Positions 33,822-42,917 of a stretch of DNA of 64,000 nt are shown in pieces (position 1 is the first letter of the stretch; every line of letters begins with the position of its first letter). The notes beneath the pieces are model-generated. The model was not told where the DNA came from and did no database searches. It saw nothing but the letters and a program-made list of their open reading frames with translations. The DNA is taken from the NCBI RefSeq assembly GCF_042652345.1, contig NZ_JBHSJJ010000003.1:248001-312000 (forward strand), read 5' to 3'. The position numbers and the translations under genes were made by a program. The DNA is from Negadavirga shengliensis. GTDB taxonomy: Bacteria > Bacteroidota > Bacteroidia > Cytophagales > Cyclobacteriaceae.

Positions 33822-35138
33822 ATGAAAAAGTTCATTACAACAGTTAAGAATATCTTTTCCATAGAAGATCTAAGGATCCGTATTCTGAATACACTGGGTT
33901 TACTGGTGGTATTTAGGATAGGGTCTTTTATCGTTCTCCCTGGGGTTGACCCAAGTCGTCTTGGAGAGGCTGCTTCTGGAATATTTGGTTTGATAGACAC
34001 TTTCCTGGGAGGTTCTTTTAGTAGGGCTTCCATTTTTGGTCTGGGGATCATGCCTTATATTTCCGCCTCTATCGTCTTGCAGTTGTTAACTGTTGGTGTT
34101 CCGTATTTTCAAAAACTCCAAAAAGAAGGTGAATCCGGAAGGAAAAGGATCAACCAGATTACAAGGGTCCTTACCATATTGATCACCCTTGCCCAGGGTA
34201 TCGGCTACATTACCGCAACCATCCCTGATGAGGCCGTGGTGGTGAACAAGACCCTGTTCATGGCAAGTTCTTTGGTGTTGCTCACCTCGGGGACCATGTT
34301 TTGTATGTGGATCGGTGAAAAGATCACGGAAAAAGGCATAGGAAACGGTATTTCCATGCTGATCATGATCGGTATCATTTCAGCCTTGCCTGGAGCGATC
34401 ATAGCAGAAAGCCTTTCAAAAGGCGGGGGAGGGATCCTGCTGCTTATCATTGAAGCCGTTATCTTGTTTTTTGTAGTGGTGGGCGTGGTTGCGTTGACAG
34501 AAGCTACAAGAAGAATTCCAGTACAATATGCAAAACAGGTCGTAGGAGGGAAAGTTTACGGAGGTCAGCGGCAGTATATACCTATCAAGGTAAATGCTTC
34601 CGGAGTGATGCCGATTATCTTTGCGCAATCGTTGATGTTTTTGCCGGCATTGATTGCGCAGATTTGGGCAGATACCAGTGACATTGCGTCGTATATAGGG
34701 ACAACCTTTTCAGACTTTACGTCATGGCAGTACAATCTGGTGTTTGCGATAATGATCATCCTGTTTACCTTTTTCTATACCGCGATTACGGTAAATCCGG
34801 AGCAGATCGCTGAGGATATGAAACGGAATGGCGGGTTTGTGCCGGGAATCAAGCCTGGTGCCCCCACAGCGGATTTCATTGATAACATCATTTCCAGGAT
34901 CACTTTACCAGGGTCTTTCTTGTTGGCGATTGTGGCCATCCTGCCTGCATTTGCCATCATTGCGGGTGTAAGTGGGGAGTTTGCCCAATTCTATGGAGGT
35001 ACATCCCTTCTGATTATGGTAGGGGTTATATTGGATACATTAAGACAAATAGAAAGTTATTTGTTGATGCGTCATTATGAAGGCATGATGAAGAGCGGCA
35101 ACATGAAAAACGACCCTTCCAGTTACGCGGTGGCTTAA
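33822..35138 (+). CDS. secY: preprotein translocase subunit SecY
   Basis: 438 residues, ten predicted membrane spans. It is the protein-conducting channel with SecE and SecG. GLGIMPYISASIVLQLL, IKVNASGVMPIIFAQSL and the cytoplasmic loop NGGFVPGIKPG are SecY hallmarks. It lies in the spc operon between rplO and map. No adk gene is found between secY and map, unlike the B. subtilis order. Confidence 0.98.
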   Translation: MKKFITTVKNIFSIEDLRIRILNTLGLLVVFRIGSFIVLPGVDPSRLGEAASGIFGLIDTFLGGSFSRASIFGLGIMPYISASIVLQLLTVGVPYFQKLQKEGESGRKRINQITRVLTILITLAQGIGYITATIPDEAVVVNKTLFMASSLVLLTSGTMFCMWIGEKITEKGIGNGISMLIMIGIISALPGAIIAESLSKGGGGILLLIIEAVILFFVVVGVVALTEATRRIPVQYAKQVVGGKVYGGQRQYIPIKVNASGVMPIIFAQSLMFLPALIAQIWADTSDIASYIGTTFSDFTSWQYNLVFAIMIILFTFFYTAITVNPEQIAEDMKRNGGFVPGIKPGAPTADFIDNIISRITLPGSFLLAIVAILPAFAIIAGVSGEFAQFYGGTSLLIMVGVILDTLRQIESYLLMRHYEGMMKSGNMKNDPSSYAVA

Positions 35139-35140
35139 AT

Positions 35141-35914
35141 ATGATACACTATAAGACGCGGGAAGAGGTTGAAATAATAAAAGAAAGTGCGCTGATCCTT
35201 GGAAAGGCGCATGGAGAAGTAGCAAAATATGTAAAAGAAGGGGTAAAGACCTCTTTTTTGGATAAAATTGCCGAGGAATATATCAGGGACAGCGGGGGCG
35301 TTCCGTCCTTCAAAGGTTACAATGGATTTCCCTACGCGCTCTGTATTTCTGTGAACGAAGTAGTGGTTCATGGATTCCCCGGCGAGTATGTTTTGAAAGA
35401 TGGCGATATAATCTCAATAGATTGTGGAGTCTTTCACCAAGGTTATCATAGCGATTCCGCGTATTCTTACCCTGTTGGTGAAGTTTCCCCAGAAGTAGTG
35501 GCCCTCTTGAAAGCGACCAAGGAATCCCTTTATTTGGGTATTGAAAATGCAATATTCGAAAATAGAGTGGGGGATATCGGCAATGCGATCCAAAAGTATG
35601 TTGAAGCACAAGGGTACACTGTAGTGAGGGAACTGGTGGGCCATGGGGTAGGCAAAAGTCTGCACGAAGCTCCCGAAGTGCCCAACTATGGAAAAAGAGG
35701 CAGCGGACCGCTTCTGAAAGAGGGGTTGGTGATCGCCATTGAGCCCATGGTTAACTTGGGTACCCGGAATGTGGTGCAGGAAAGAGATGGCTGGACCATC
35801 AGAACGGCTGACAGGAAGCCATCCGCGCATTATGAGCATACCGTTGCGATATTCAAAGACAAAACCGAAGTCTTAACGACACATCGTTATATAGAAGAAA
35901 ATTTTAAATCCTAA
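35141..35914 (+). CDS. map: type I methionine aminopeptidase
   Basis: 257 residues. It removes the initiator Met from new proteins. The pita-bread-fold metal ligands are visible: Asp in ISIDCGVFHQGYHSDSAYS, His in VGHGVGKSLHEAPEVPNYG, Glu in IAIEPMVNLG and near the C-terminus AHYEHTVAI. The N-terminal extension is short, as in type Ia enzymes. It starts 2 bp after secY and 2 bp before infA. Confidence 0.97.
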   Translation: MIHYKTREEVEIIKESALILGKAHGEVAKYVKEGVKTSFLDKIAEEYIRDSGGVPSFKGYNGFPYALCISVNEVVVHGFPGEYVLKDGDIISIDCGVFHQGYHSDSAYSYPVGEVSPEVVALLKATKESLYLGIENAIFENRVGDIGNAIQKYVEAQGYTVVRELVGHGVGKSLHEAPEVPNYGKRGSGPLLKEGLVIAIEPMVNLGTRNVVQERDGWTIRTADRKPSAHYEHTVAIFKDKTEVLTTHRYIEENFKS

Positions 35915-35916
35915 AT

Positions 35917-36135
35917 ATGGCTAAACAGGCATCTATAGAGCAAGATGGTACCATCATCGAAGCATTGTCCAATGCAATGTTTAAGGTGGAGCTGGAAAAC
36001 GGGCATCAGCTGATTGCCCATATTTCCGGTAAGATGCGTATGAATTATATTAAGATTTTGCCAGGAGATAAAGTTAAATTGGAGATGTCTCCGTATGACC
36101 TCTCTAAGGGCAGGATAGTATATAGATATAAGTAA
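35917..36135 (+). CDS. infA: translation initiation factor IF-1
   Basis: 72 residues, a single S1/OB domain with IEQDGTIIEALSNAMFKVEL, HISGKMRMNYIKILPGDKV and SPYDLSKGRIVYRYK. It blocks the A site during initiation. It is in the usual place between map and rpmJ. Confidence 0.98.
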   Translation: MAKQASIEQDGTIIEALSNAMFKVELENGHQLIAHISGKMRMNYIKILPGDKVKLEMSPYDLSKGRIVYRYK

Positions 36136-36192
36136 AACCGGGAACCGTTTAGGTCTGGGTTTTACCGAATTAATGAATAACGCGATATTGAC

Positions 36193-36309
36193 ATGAAAGT
36201 TAAAGCATCAATTAAAAAAAGAAGTGCTGATTGTAAAGTAATCCGGAGAAAAGGAAAGCTTTATGTGATCAACAAAAAGAATCCTAAGTTTAAACAAAGA
36301 CAAGGTTAA
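36193..36309 (+). CDS. rpmJ: 50S ribosomal protein L36, zinc-free form
   Basis: A 38-codon frame beginning MKVKASIKKRSADCKVIRRK and ending NPKFKQRQG, full family length. The zinc ligands C-x2-C...C...H of the metal-binding form are absent apart from one Cys. It lies 57 bp after infA and 5 bp before rpsM, the conserved position. Confidence 0.96.
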   Translation: MKVKASIKKRSADCKVIRRKGKLYVINKKNPKFKQRQG

Positions 36310-36314
36310 TTACT

Positions 36315-36692
36315 ATGGCTAGAATTGCAGGTGTTGACATTCCCGACAACAAACGTGGTGAGATAGGCCTTACCTACATTTTTGGTATAGGCAGAAGCTC
36401 TGCCAGGGCCATCCTCGAGAAAGCAGGAATTTCTTATGACAAAAAAGCAGGAGAATGGGATGACGATGAATCTACTGCTATCAGGAATATTATTGCTGAG
36501 GAATTTAAAACAGAAGGTGTTTTGAAATCTGAAATACAGCTTAGTATTAAAAGGCTGATGGACATCGGATGTTACAGAGGCTTGAGACACAGAAAAGGAC
36601 TTCCTGTTAGGGGACAGAAAACAAAGAACAACGCCAGAACCAGAAAAGGCAAGCGTAAAACTGTTGCTAACAAAAAGAAGGCAACTAAATAA
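36315..36692 (+). CDS. rpsM: 30S ribosomal protein S13
   Basis: 125 residues. It forms intersubunit bridges from the 30S head. It begins MARIAGVDIPDNKRGEIGLT and has RGLRHRKGLPVRGQKTKNNARTRKG-type tail (RHRKGLPVRGQKT). It is the first gene of the alpha section. Confidence 0.98.
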   Translation: MARIAGVDIPDNKRGEIGLTYIFGIGRSSARAILEKAGISYDKKAGEWDDDESTAIRNIIAEEFKTEGVLKSEIQLSIKRLMDIGCYRGLRHRKGLPVRGQKTKNNARTRKGKRKTVANKKKATK

Positions 36693-36707
36693 ATCCTGAC
36701 ATAGAAT

Positions 36708-37106
36708 ATGGCTCAGAAAAGAAACGAAAAAGCAAAAGGAAAAAAGAGGGTTGTTAAGGTGGAAGCAGTGGGCCAGGCCCATATCAAAGCGTCCTTTAAC
36801 AACATCATCATATCCATTACCAATAACTCCGGCCAGGTTATTTCTTGGGCTTCTGCCGGTAAAATGGGTTTTAGAGGATCAAAAAAGAACACGCCTTATG
36901 CGGCACAAATGGCTGCCCAGAATTGCGGCCAGATGGCTTATGACCTTGGACTCAGGAAGATTGAAGTTTTTGTAAAGGGGCCCGGTGCCGGAAGGGAATC
37001 GGCCATCAGGACGCTGCAGAATGTTGGCTTGGATGTAACTACGATCATTGATGTGACGCCACTTCCCCATAACGGATGCCGCCCACCAAAACGTAGAAGA
37101 GTTTAA
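36708..37106 (+). CDS. rpsK: 30S ribosomal protein S11
   Basis: 132 residues. It contacts mRNA at the platform. It has AHIKASFNNIIISITN, VKGPGAGRESAIRTLQ and the C-terminal DVTPLPHNGCRPPKRRRV. It lies 15 bp after rpsM. Confidence 0.98.
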   Translation: MAQKRNEKAKGKKRVVKVEAVGQAHIKASFNNIIISITNNSGQVISWASAGKMGFRGSKKNTPYAAQMAAQNCGQMAYDLGLRKIEVFVKGPGAGRESAIRTLQNVGLDVTTIIDVTPLPHNGCRPPKRRRV

Positions 37107-37125
37107 TTTAAAGAGAATATAAAGC

Positions 37126-37731
37126 ATGGCTAGATATAAAGGTCCAAAAGCAAAGATTGCCAGGAAATTCGGCGAGCCTATTGACGGGCAAAGCAAAGTT
37201 CTTCAAAAGAAAAACTATCCTCCCGGCATGCACGGCAGGGGCAGGAGAAAGAAGCAGTCGGAATATGCCATCCAATTGATGGAAAAGCAGAAGGCAAAAT
37301 ACATCTACGGCATTCTGGAAAGACAATTTGCCAGAATGTTTGACATTGCATCCAGAAAAAAAGGTGTTACAGGGGAGAATTTACTGCAGTTATTGGAGGC
37401 CCGTCTGGACAACACGGTGTACAGACTTGGGATTGCACCTACCCGTAGAGGCGCCAGGCAATTGGTTTCCCATAAGCACATCCTTGTGAATGGTGAAGTG
37501 GTGAATATCCCATCTTACCTTTTGAAACCCGGCGACGTGGTGTCTGTAAGGGAAAGATCAAAATCCCTGGAAGCGATTACAGAAAGCCTGAGAGGCCGGG
37601 GAGGCAGCAGGTTCTCATGGCTTGAGTGGGACAACGGATCTCTCAGCGGTAAGTTTGTCAGTATCCCTGTCAGAGAGGATATTCCTGAAAACATCAAAGA
37701 GCAGCTGATTGTTGAACTCTACTCTAAATAA
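37126..37731 (+). CDS. rpsD: 30S ribosomal protein S4, zinc-free form
   Basis: 201 residues. It nucleates 30S assembly. The N-terminus MARYKGPKAKIARKFG lacks the Cys cluster of zinc-binding S4. An S4 RNA-binding domain follows (LDNTVYRLGIAPTRRGARQL, LVNGEVVNIPSYLLKPGD). It lies 19 bp after rpsK. Confidence 0.98.
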   Translation: MARYKGPKAKIARKFGEPIDGQSKVLQKKNYPPGMHGRGRRKKQSEYAIQLMEKQKAKYIYGILERQFARMFDIASRKKGVTGENLLQLLEARLDNTVYRLGIAPTRRGARQLVSHKHILVNGEVVNIPSYLLKPGDVVSVRERSKSLEAITESLRGRGGSRFSWLEWDNGSLSGKFVSIPVREDIPENIKEQLIVELYSK

Positions 37732-37764
37732 TAATTAACTTTCCGACTAAAAAGAACTATCGAT

Positions 37765-38754
37765 ATGTCCATATTAGCATTTCAAATGCCCGAAAAAGTG
37801 GTGATGGAAAAAGCCGATGACTTTCATGGCTTGTTTACCTTTAAACCACTTGAAAAAGGATACGGGGTTACTATTGGTAATGCGCTGAGAAGAATTCTTT
37901 TGTCTTCTTTGGAGGGTTATGCGATCACTTCAGTGAAGCTTCCCGGGGTGGTACATGAATTTTCCAGCATCGAAGGTGTGGTAGAAGACGTTACTGATGT
38001 TATCCTGAACTTAAAGCAAGTAAGATTCAAGAAAATCCATGATGCCATCGACAATAAGATTACTGTAGAGGTAAAGAATCAGGATGTTTTCACTGCCGGA
38101 GATATTGCCAAATTCACTTCATCCTTTGAGGTATTGAATCCTGACTTGGTCATATGCCACCTGGATGAATCCAGAAGCTTGGAAATAGAACTGACAGTTG
38201 ATAAAGGCAGAGGGTATCTACCTGCTGAGGAGTCCAAACCAAAAGAACAGATATATGGGGTAATTCCCATTGACGCCATTTTCACGCCTATCAAAAATGT
38301 AAAATACAGGGTGGAAAACACCAGGGTGGAACAGAAGACTGACTTTGAACAGTTGATCATGGAAGTGTCTACAGACGGCTCTATCCATCCGGAAAAAGCC
38401 CTCCAGGAATCCGCCAAGATCCTGATCCAGCATTTTATGCTGTTTTCAGATCAGACCATGGTCATCGATGCCCCAGGCAGTGGAGCCATTGAGCCGATAG
38501 ATGAGGAATACCTGCATATGAGAAAGCTTTTGAAGACTTCTCTCAGCGACCTTGATCTTTCAGTAAGGGCTTACAACTGTCTGAAAGCTGCCGATGTCAA
38601 AACATTGGGAGATCTTGCCAGGTTGGAAATTTCGGATATGATGAAATTCAGAAACTTCGGTAAAAAATCCTTGGCTGAATTGGAGCAGCTGATCCAGGAA
38701 AAGGGACTTACTTTTGGAATGGATCTTTCTAAGTATAAACTTGATGAAGAATAA
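37765..38754 (+). CDS. rpoA: DNA-directed RNA polymerase subunit alpha
   Basis: 329 residues. The N-terminal assembly domain has FKPLEKGYGVTIGNALRRIL and SIEGVVEDVTDVILNLK. The C-terminal DNA- and activator-binding domain (about 255-320) has LSVRAYNCLKAADVKTLGDL and FGKKSLAELEQLI. It lies between rpsD and rplQ as in most bacteria. Confidence 0.98.
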   Translation: MSILAFQMPEKVVMEKADDFHGLFTFKPLEKGYGVTIGNALRRILLSSLEGYAITSVKLPGVVHEFSSIEGVVEDVTDVILNLKQVRFKKIHDAIDNKITVEVKNQDVFTAGDIAKFTSSFEVLNPDLVICHLDESRSLEIELTVDKGRGYLPAEESKPKEQIYGVIPIDAIFTPIKNVKYRVENTRVEQKTDFEQLIMEVSTDGSIHPEKALQESAKILIQHFMLFSDQTMVIDAPGSGAIEPIDEEYLHMRKLLKTSLSDLDLSVRAYNCLKAADVKTLGDLARLEISDMMKFRNFGKKSLAELEQLIQEKGLTFGMDLSKYKLDEE

Positions 38755-38760
38755 TTAAAA

Positions 38761-39375
38761 ATGAGACACGGTAAAAAATTTAACCATCTTGGTAGAACCG
38801 CCTCACACAGGAAGGCCATGCTTTCCAATATGGCTAAGTCGCTTTTGGAGCATAAACGCATCAGCACCACCGTCGCCAAAGCAAAAGAGCTGAGGAAATA
38901 TGTGGAGCCCTTGATTACGAGAGCCAAAGAGGATACTACGCATAACAGAAGGGTTGTCTTTTCGTATTTGAAACACAAGGAGGCCATTAAAACCCTTTTC
39001 GGTGAAGTGGTGGAAAAAGTAGGCAACCGTCCCGGAGGATATACCAGAATCATCAAAACAGGATTCAGGTTGGGCGACAATGCGGAAATGTGTATCATCG
39101 AGTTGGTGGATTTCAATGAATTGATGCTTAAGGAAGCTCAGCCTGCCAAAAAAGCGGGCAGAAGAAGAAGCAGAAGGGGTGCCGGTAAAGCCGGAGCCGC
39201 CAGCTCATCAGCTCAGGAGGAGAATGTGGCCGATGAGGTGGCTGATTCGAAGGAAGAGAAAGGTGAGAAAGACAAAGCTGCTGCTCCTGAAGCTGCTGCC
39301 AAGACTGACAAAAGTTCTAAAAAAGAAGACTCAGAAGCTTCTGAAACTGCCAATGATGATAAGAAAGCAGAATAA
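38761..39375 (+). CDS. rplQ: 50S ribosomal protein L17 with long C-terminal extension
   Basis: 204 residues. The conserved L17 domain spans 1-122 (MRHGKKFNHLGRTASHRKAM, RISTTVAKAKELRKYVEPLI). After residue 122 there is a tail of about 80 residues, first basic (AGRRRSRRGAGKAG) and then rich in Ala, Glu, Lys and Ser. E. coli L17 is 127 residues and lacks it. It is the last gene of the ribosomal superoperon and is followed by a strong terminator. Confidence 0.97.
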   Translation: MRHGKKFNHLGRTASHRKAMLSNMAKSLLEHKRISTTVAKAKELRKYVEPLITRAKEDTTHNRRVVFSYLKHKEAIKTLFGEVVEKVGNRPGGYTRIIKTGFRLGDNAEMCIIELVDFNELMLKEAQPAKKAGRRRSRRGAGKAGAASSSAQEENVADEVADSKEEKGEKDKAAAPEAAAKTDKSSKKEDSEASETANDDKKAE

Positions 39376-39400
39376 TCTATGCTTGAACATTAATATAATT

Positions 39401-39435
39401 AAGGGGATTGGACTTTGGTTCAATCCCTTTTTTTA
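39401..39435 (+). terminator. terminator of the S10-spc-alpha superoperon
   Basis: A 13-bp stem with two G-T pairs, AAGGGGATTGGAC-TTTG-GTTCAATCCCTTT, is followed by Ts. It lies 26 bp after rplQ. Confidence 0.9.
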
Positions 39436-39451
39436 TATCCTTTCTGCTTTT

Positions 39452-39485
39452 TTGCTGTCATCTACTTAGAAAATTCTTAAATTTG
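39452..39485 (+). promoter_or_regulatory. candidate promoter of carA
   Basis: TTG at 39452-39454 and TAAATTTG at 39478-39485 with a 23-base spacer, 17 bases before the carA start. The spacer is at the long end of what is known. Confidence 0.5.
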
Positions 39486-39501
39486 CCTATCAAAAATAAA
39501 A

Positions 39502-40593
39502 ATGAATAAGAAAAAAGCAACCCTTCTTTTGGCCGATGGCACCGTTTTTACCGGAAGCTTAGTAGGTAATCATGGGACCAACGGCGGAGAAATATGTTTT
39601 AACACCGGAATGACCGGCTATCAGGAAATTTACACCGACCCTTCCTATACCGGACAGATCATCGTCAATACCACGCCCCATATCGGTAACTACGGGGTGA
39701 TCGATGAAGAAGCGGAATCCGAGCATCCCCTGATTGCCGGTATTGTGGTGAATGACTTTTCCCAGGTATATAGCCGCCTCGATGCCAAACAATCCTTGCA
39801 GGAATATCTTGAATTTCACGGTATAACCGGGATAGCGGATGTGGATACCAGAAAGCTGGTGCGCCATATCCGGTCCAAAGGAGCCATGAATGCCATCATA
39901 AGCTCCGATATCGAAGATTTGGAGGAGCTCAAAAAAGAATTGGCGAAAGTTCCTGATATGGATGGCCTGGAGCTTTCCTCCCATGTGTCCACCAAGGAAA
40001 GTTATTACTTTGGTAGTGAAGATGCTCCGATCAAAGTGGCTTGCCTGGATTATGGAATCAAGAAAAACATACTGAGATGTCTTTCAGAAAGAGGGATTTA
40101 CTGTAAAGTCTTTCCGGCGAAAACCTCTCTGGCTGAAATGGAGGCATGGGGTCCTCACGCTTACTTTTTGTCCAACGGTCCGGGGGATCCCGCCGTGATG
40201 GAATATGCCGTGGAGACGACCAGGGAGATTTTAGCCTTGGACAAGCCCCTTTTTGGGATATGCCTCGGGCATCAGATTTTGGCACGGGCCTGTAACGTGT
40301 CCACCTACAAAATGCACCATGGGCATCGGGGATTGAACCACCCCATTAAAAATTTACTCAGCGGTAAAAGCGAAATCACCTCACAAAATCACGGGTTTGT
40401 AGTCAATAAAGAGGATATCGAAAACAATCCGGAACTCGAAGTGACCCACGTTCATCTCAATGACGGGACTGTGGCAGGTATCCGGTTGAAAAACAAGCCC
40501 GCATTTTCAGTACAGTACCATCCGGAAAGCTCTCCCGGCCCGCATGATTCAAGGTACTTATTTGACCAGTTCATTTCTTTCATTCAGAATTAA
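39502..40593 (+). CDS. carA: carbamoyl-phosphate synthase small subunit
   Basis: 363 residues. It releases ammonia from glutamine for carbamoyl phosphate (arginine and pyrimidine synthesis). The N-terminal CPSase_sm domain has TGMTGYQEIYTDPSYTGQI. The class I glutaminase domain has FGICLGHQIL with catalytic Cys 254 and YHPESSPGP with His 340 and Glu 342. The large subunit carB is not adjacent. eno follows 21 bp later and is likely cotranscribed. Confidence 0.97.
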   Translation: MNKKKATLLLADGTVFTGSLVGNHGTNGGEICFNTGMTGYQEIYTDPSYTGQIIVNTTPHIGNYGVIDEEAESEHPLIAGIVVNDFSQVYSRLDAKQSLQEYLEFHGITGIADVDTRKLVRHIRSKGAMNAIISSDIEDLEELKKELAKVPDMDGLELSSHVSTKESYYFGSEDAPIKVACLDYGIKKNILRCLSERGIYCKVFPAKTSLAEMEAWGPHAYFLSNGPGDPAVMEYAVETTREILALDKPLFGICLGHQILARACNVSTYKMHHGHRGLNHPIKNLLSGKSEITSQNHGFVVNKEDIENNPELEVTHVHLNDGTVAGIRLKNKPAFSVQYHPESSPGPHDSRYLFDQFISFIQN

Positions 40594-40614
40594 ATCATAA
40601 ACCTATTTATTGTT

Positions 40615-41892
40615 ATGACATTGATACAATCTATTCACGCTAGACAGATTTTAGATTCCAGAGGCAACCCTACCGTGGAGGTGGACGTGGTTACTGACAA
40701 TGGGGCATTTGGTAGGGCCGCGGTACCTAGCGGCGCTTCTACGGGTGTCCACGAAGCAGTAGAGCTCAGGGATGAGGACAAAAACGTATATATGGGCAAA
40801 GGCGTGCGGAAAGCGGTAGCCAATGTAAATGATGTGATTGCCCCTGAATTGGTAGGTTTTGATGTTTTTGAACAGAACCAGATCGACCAGCTCATGATCA
40901 GTCTGGATGGCACAAAAAACAAATCCAAGTTGGGAGCCAATGCCATTTTGGGTGTTTCTCTTGCCGTGGCCAAAGCCGCCGCTATGGAAGCCGGACAGCC
41001 TCTGTATAGATATATCGGAGGGGTTAACGCCAACACACTTCCTGTGCCCATGATGAACATCCTCAATGGTGGGTCACATGCTGACAATGCCATCGATTTT
41101 CAGGAATTCATGGTGATGCCTGCGGGAGCCGAATCTTTCTCAGAATCTTTAAGAATGGGAACACAGATTTTTCACCATCTTAAATCTGTCTTGAAATCCA
41201 AAGGCTTATCCACCAATGTAGGTGATGAAGGAGGTTTTGCCCCTAACTTGAGGTCAAACGTAGAAGCCATAGAAGTAGTGCTACAGGCTATAGAAAAAGC
41301 GGGTTTCAAACCTGGTGAAGATGTATTCATTGCCATGGATGCGGCTTCTTCTGAGTTTTATGACGAAGAAAGGGGGTTATACGTTTTCAAGAAATCCACC
41401 GGTGATGAACTGACTTCTGAGCAAATGGCGGATTACTGGAAAGATTGGGTAAGCAAATATCCTATCAAGTCCATAGAGGATGGCATGCACGAGGATGATT
41501 GGAAAGGATGGAAGCTGATGACGGAATCAGTTGGAGACAAAATCCAGATCGTTGGGGATGACCTGTTTGTAACGAATGTAGAAAGGTTGCAGAAAGGTAT
41601 CGATGAGAACATTGCCAATGCCCTTTTGGTAAAAGTAAACCAAATAGGCTCCTTGACCGAAACCATCAACGCGGTGGACCTGTGTCATAGGAACAGGTAC
41701 AAGTCCGTGATGTCTCACCGGTCAGGTGAAACCGAAGATGCTACCATTGCTGATTTGGCGGTCGCCCTGAATACCGGGCAAATCAAGACAGGCTCTGCCT
41801 CCCGCTCAGACAGGATGGCGAAATACAACCAGCTTTTGAGAATCGAAGAGCAATTAGGGGATTCAGCTTATTTCCCGGGTTTGAAATTTTAA
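40615..41892 (+). CDS. eno: enolase (phosphopyruvate hydratase)
   Basis: 425 residues. It interconverts 2-phosphoglycerate and phosphoenolpyruvate in glycolysis. It begins MTLIQSIHARQILDSRGNPT and has AVPSGASTGVHEAVELRD, the metal-ligand segment IQIVGDDLFVTN and SHRSGETEDATIADLAVAL. It shares a probable transcript with carA and ends before a bidirectional terminator. Confidence 0.98.
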   Translation: MTLIQSIHARQILDSRGNPTVEVDVVTDNGAFGRAAVPSGASTGVHEAVELRDEDKNVYMGKGVRKAVANVNDVIAPELVGFDVFEQNQIDQLMISLDGTKNKSKLGANAILGVSLAVAKAAAMEAGQPLYRYIGGVNANTLPVPMMNILNGGSHADNAIDFQEFMVMPAGAESFSESLRMGTQIFHHLKSVLKSKGLSTNVGDEGGFAPNLRSNVEAIEVVLQAIEKAGFKPGEDVFIAMDAASSEFYDEERGLYVFKKSTGDELTSEQMADYWKDWVSKYPIKSIEDGMHEDDWKGWKLMTESVGDKIQIVGDDLFVTNVERLQKGIDENIANALLVKVNQIGSLTETINAVDLCHRNRYKSVMSHRSGETEDATIADLAVALNTGQIKTGSASRSDRMAKYNQLLRIEEQLGDSAYFPGLKF

Positions 41893-41918
41893 AGGCCAAT
41901 AAGTGTCATTAAGCCATG

Positions 41919-41942
41919 AAAAGCAGCCTCAGGGCTGCTTTT
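41919..41942. terminator. bidirectional terminator between eno and the DUF3891 gene
   Basis: AAAAGCAGCC-TCAG-GGCTGCTTTT is a perfect 10-bp stem with A/T arms on both sides. The TGA stop of the minus-strand gene lies in the loop, so that gene's last codons form one arm. Confidence 0.85.
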
Positions 41943-42666
41943 CCGGTTTTTGAAGGCAAACCGATTTGATGTTTACCGGAACCTGATCCAAGGCAGTGTG
42001 TAAATCATCATCGTTTTCATACCTACGATGTGGAATGTTTCTGTACTCAACGCCAACGGTTAATGACGGACCTTCAAAAACCCACGGTTCGAGTACATAT
42101 TTTCCGTTGGATTTTGACAAATAGGAACGTTTTCTGTTCATAACCGTCTCCAAAAGCTTCTTGGTCCCATCGGACGGCAACGCATTTTGGCAGATAGTTA
42201 AAGAAAGTTCATCACTCCATTTTAGAATACGATAATAATTTTCCGCCTCTTTTTCACCGATTGATAGTCGCCGGAGAAATTTTTTTTGTCTGTCCTTCTG
42301 TTCCGCTATAAATTTTCGGGCGTTGATTTGATCGACATTTTTATATAATTCTTCCAAATGTTTGGAAATCAGCAAAGCTATCCAAGTGGATTTACAGGCA
42401 GCGGTATGTGATATCCGGACAACCTGGTCACTGTCGAACGCAAACTCTTTATAAGATTTTGGGTAGCCTTTTCCATTGATATGGAAATTTCCTGACCAAC
42501 CCATTCTGCCGTCATCGTGATCGGCTATCGCCACCAAAGTTTCCAGCCAGAATTTATCCCTTGGCCAGACGGAGGGTTTCAGATGATGGGCAAGGTTGGC
42601 CGCCATTAAACCATGTGCCCGTTGAAAGATGATTTCAAAGTGGCTTTCCAGATCATTTACTATCAT
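41929..42666 (-). CDS. DUF3891 family protein
   Basis: 245 residues from the ATG at 42666 (MIVNDLESHFEIIFQRAHG). An ATG at 42684 would add 6 residues. The N-terminal part QRAHGLMAANLAHHLKP and ETLVAIADHDDGRMGW resembles DUF3891, whose conserved His and HDD residues hint at a metal-dependent phosphohydrolase-like fold (inference). No signal peptide or membrane span is seen. The role is unknown. It is convergent with eno and shares its terminator. Confidence 0.75.
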   Translation of the reverse strand: MIVNDLESHFEIIFQRAHGLMAANLAHHLKPSVWPRDKFWLETLVAIADHDDGRMGWSGNFHINGKGYPKSYKEFAFDSDQVVRISHTAACKSTWIALLISKHLEELYKNVDQINARKFIAEQKDRQKKFLRRLSIGEKEAENYYRILKWSDELSLTICQNALPSDGTKKLLETVMNRKRSYLSKSNGKYVLEPWVFEGPSLTVGVEYRNIPHRRYENDDDLHTALDQVPVNIKSVCLQKPEKQP

Positions 42667-42892
42667 AAAGAATATATTTGCCAAGCAGGATCAAAAAGTT
42701 TACCAGGATTTCGGTCCGGTCAACTGGCATATGGGTTCTCGCTATTTTGGAAGAAGACAACTTAGGTCCGATGTCTTGCGTTTGTAGATAAATAAAGGTG
42801 CTTTATGGAGCAGGCGGATATGGAAGAAAGCCCCTCGCAACCTGATTTTTTTGATACTTGCTTCATTTCATCTAAATCTTGATATGAATTTA

Positions 42893-42900
42893 TATATTTG
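42893..42900 (+). promoter_or_regulatory. candidate -7 element before the DivIC/FtsB-like gene
   Basis: TATATTTG fits TAnnTTTG, 17 bases before the start codon. No good -33 element is seen. Confidence 0.4.
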
Positions 42901-42917
42901 TAAAAAACGCATGGGTT

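Noticed and set aside
39179..39469. 96-codon frame in the L17 tail
   Set aside because: Alternative frame of the repetitive rplQ extension, running into the terminator.
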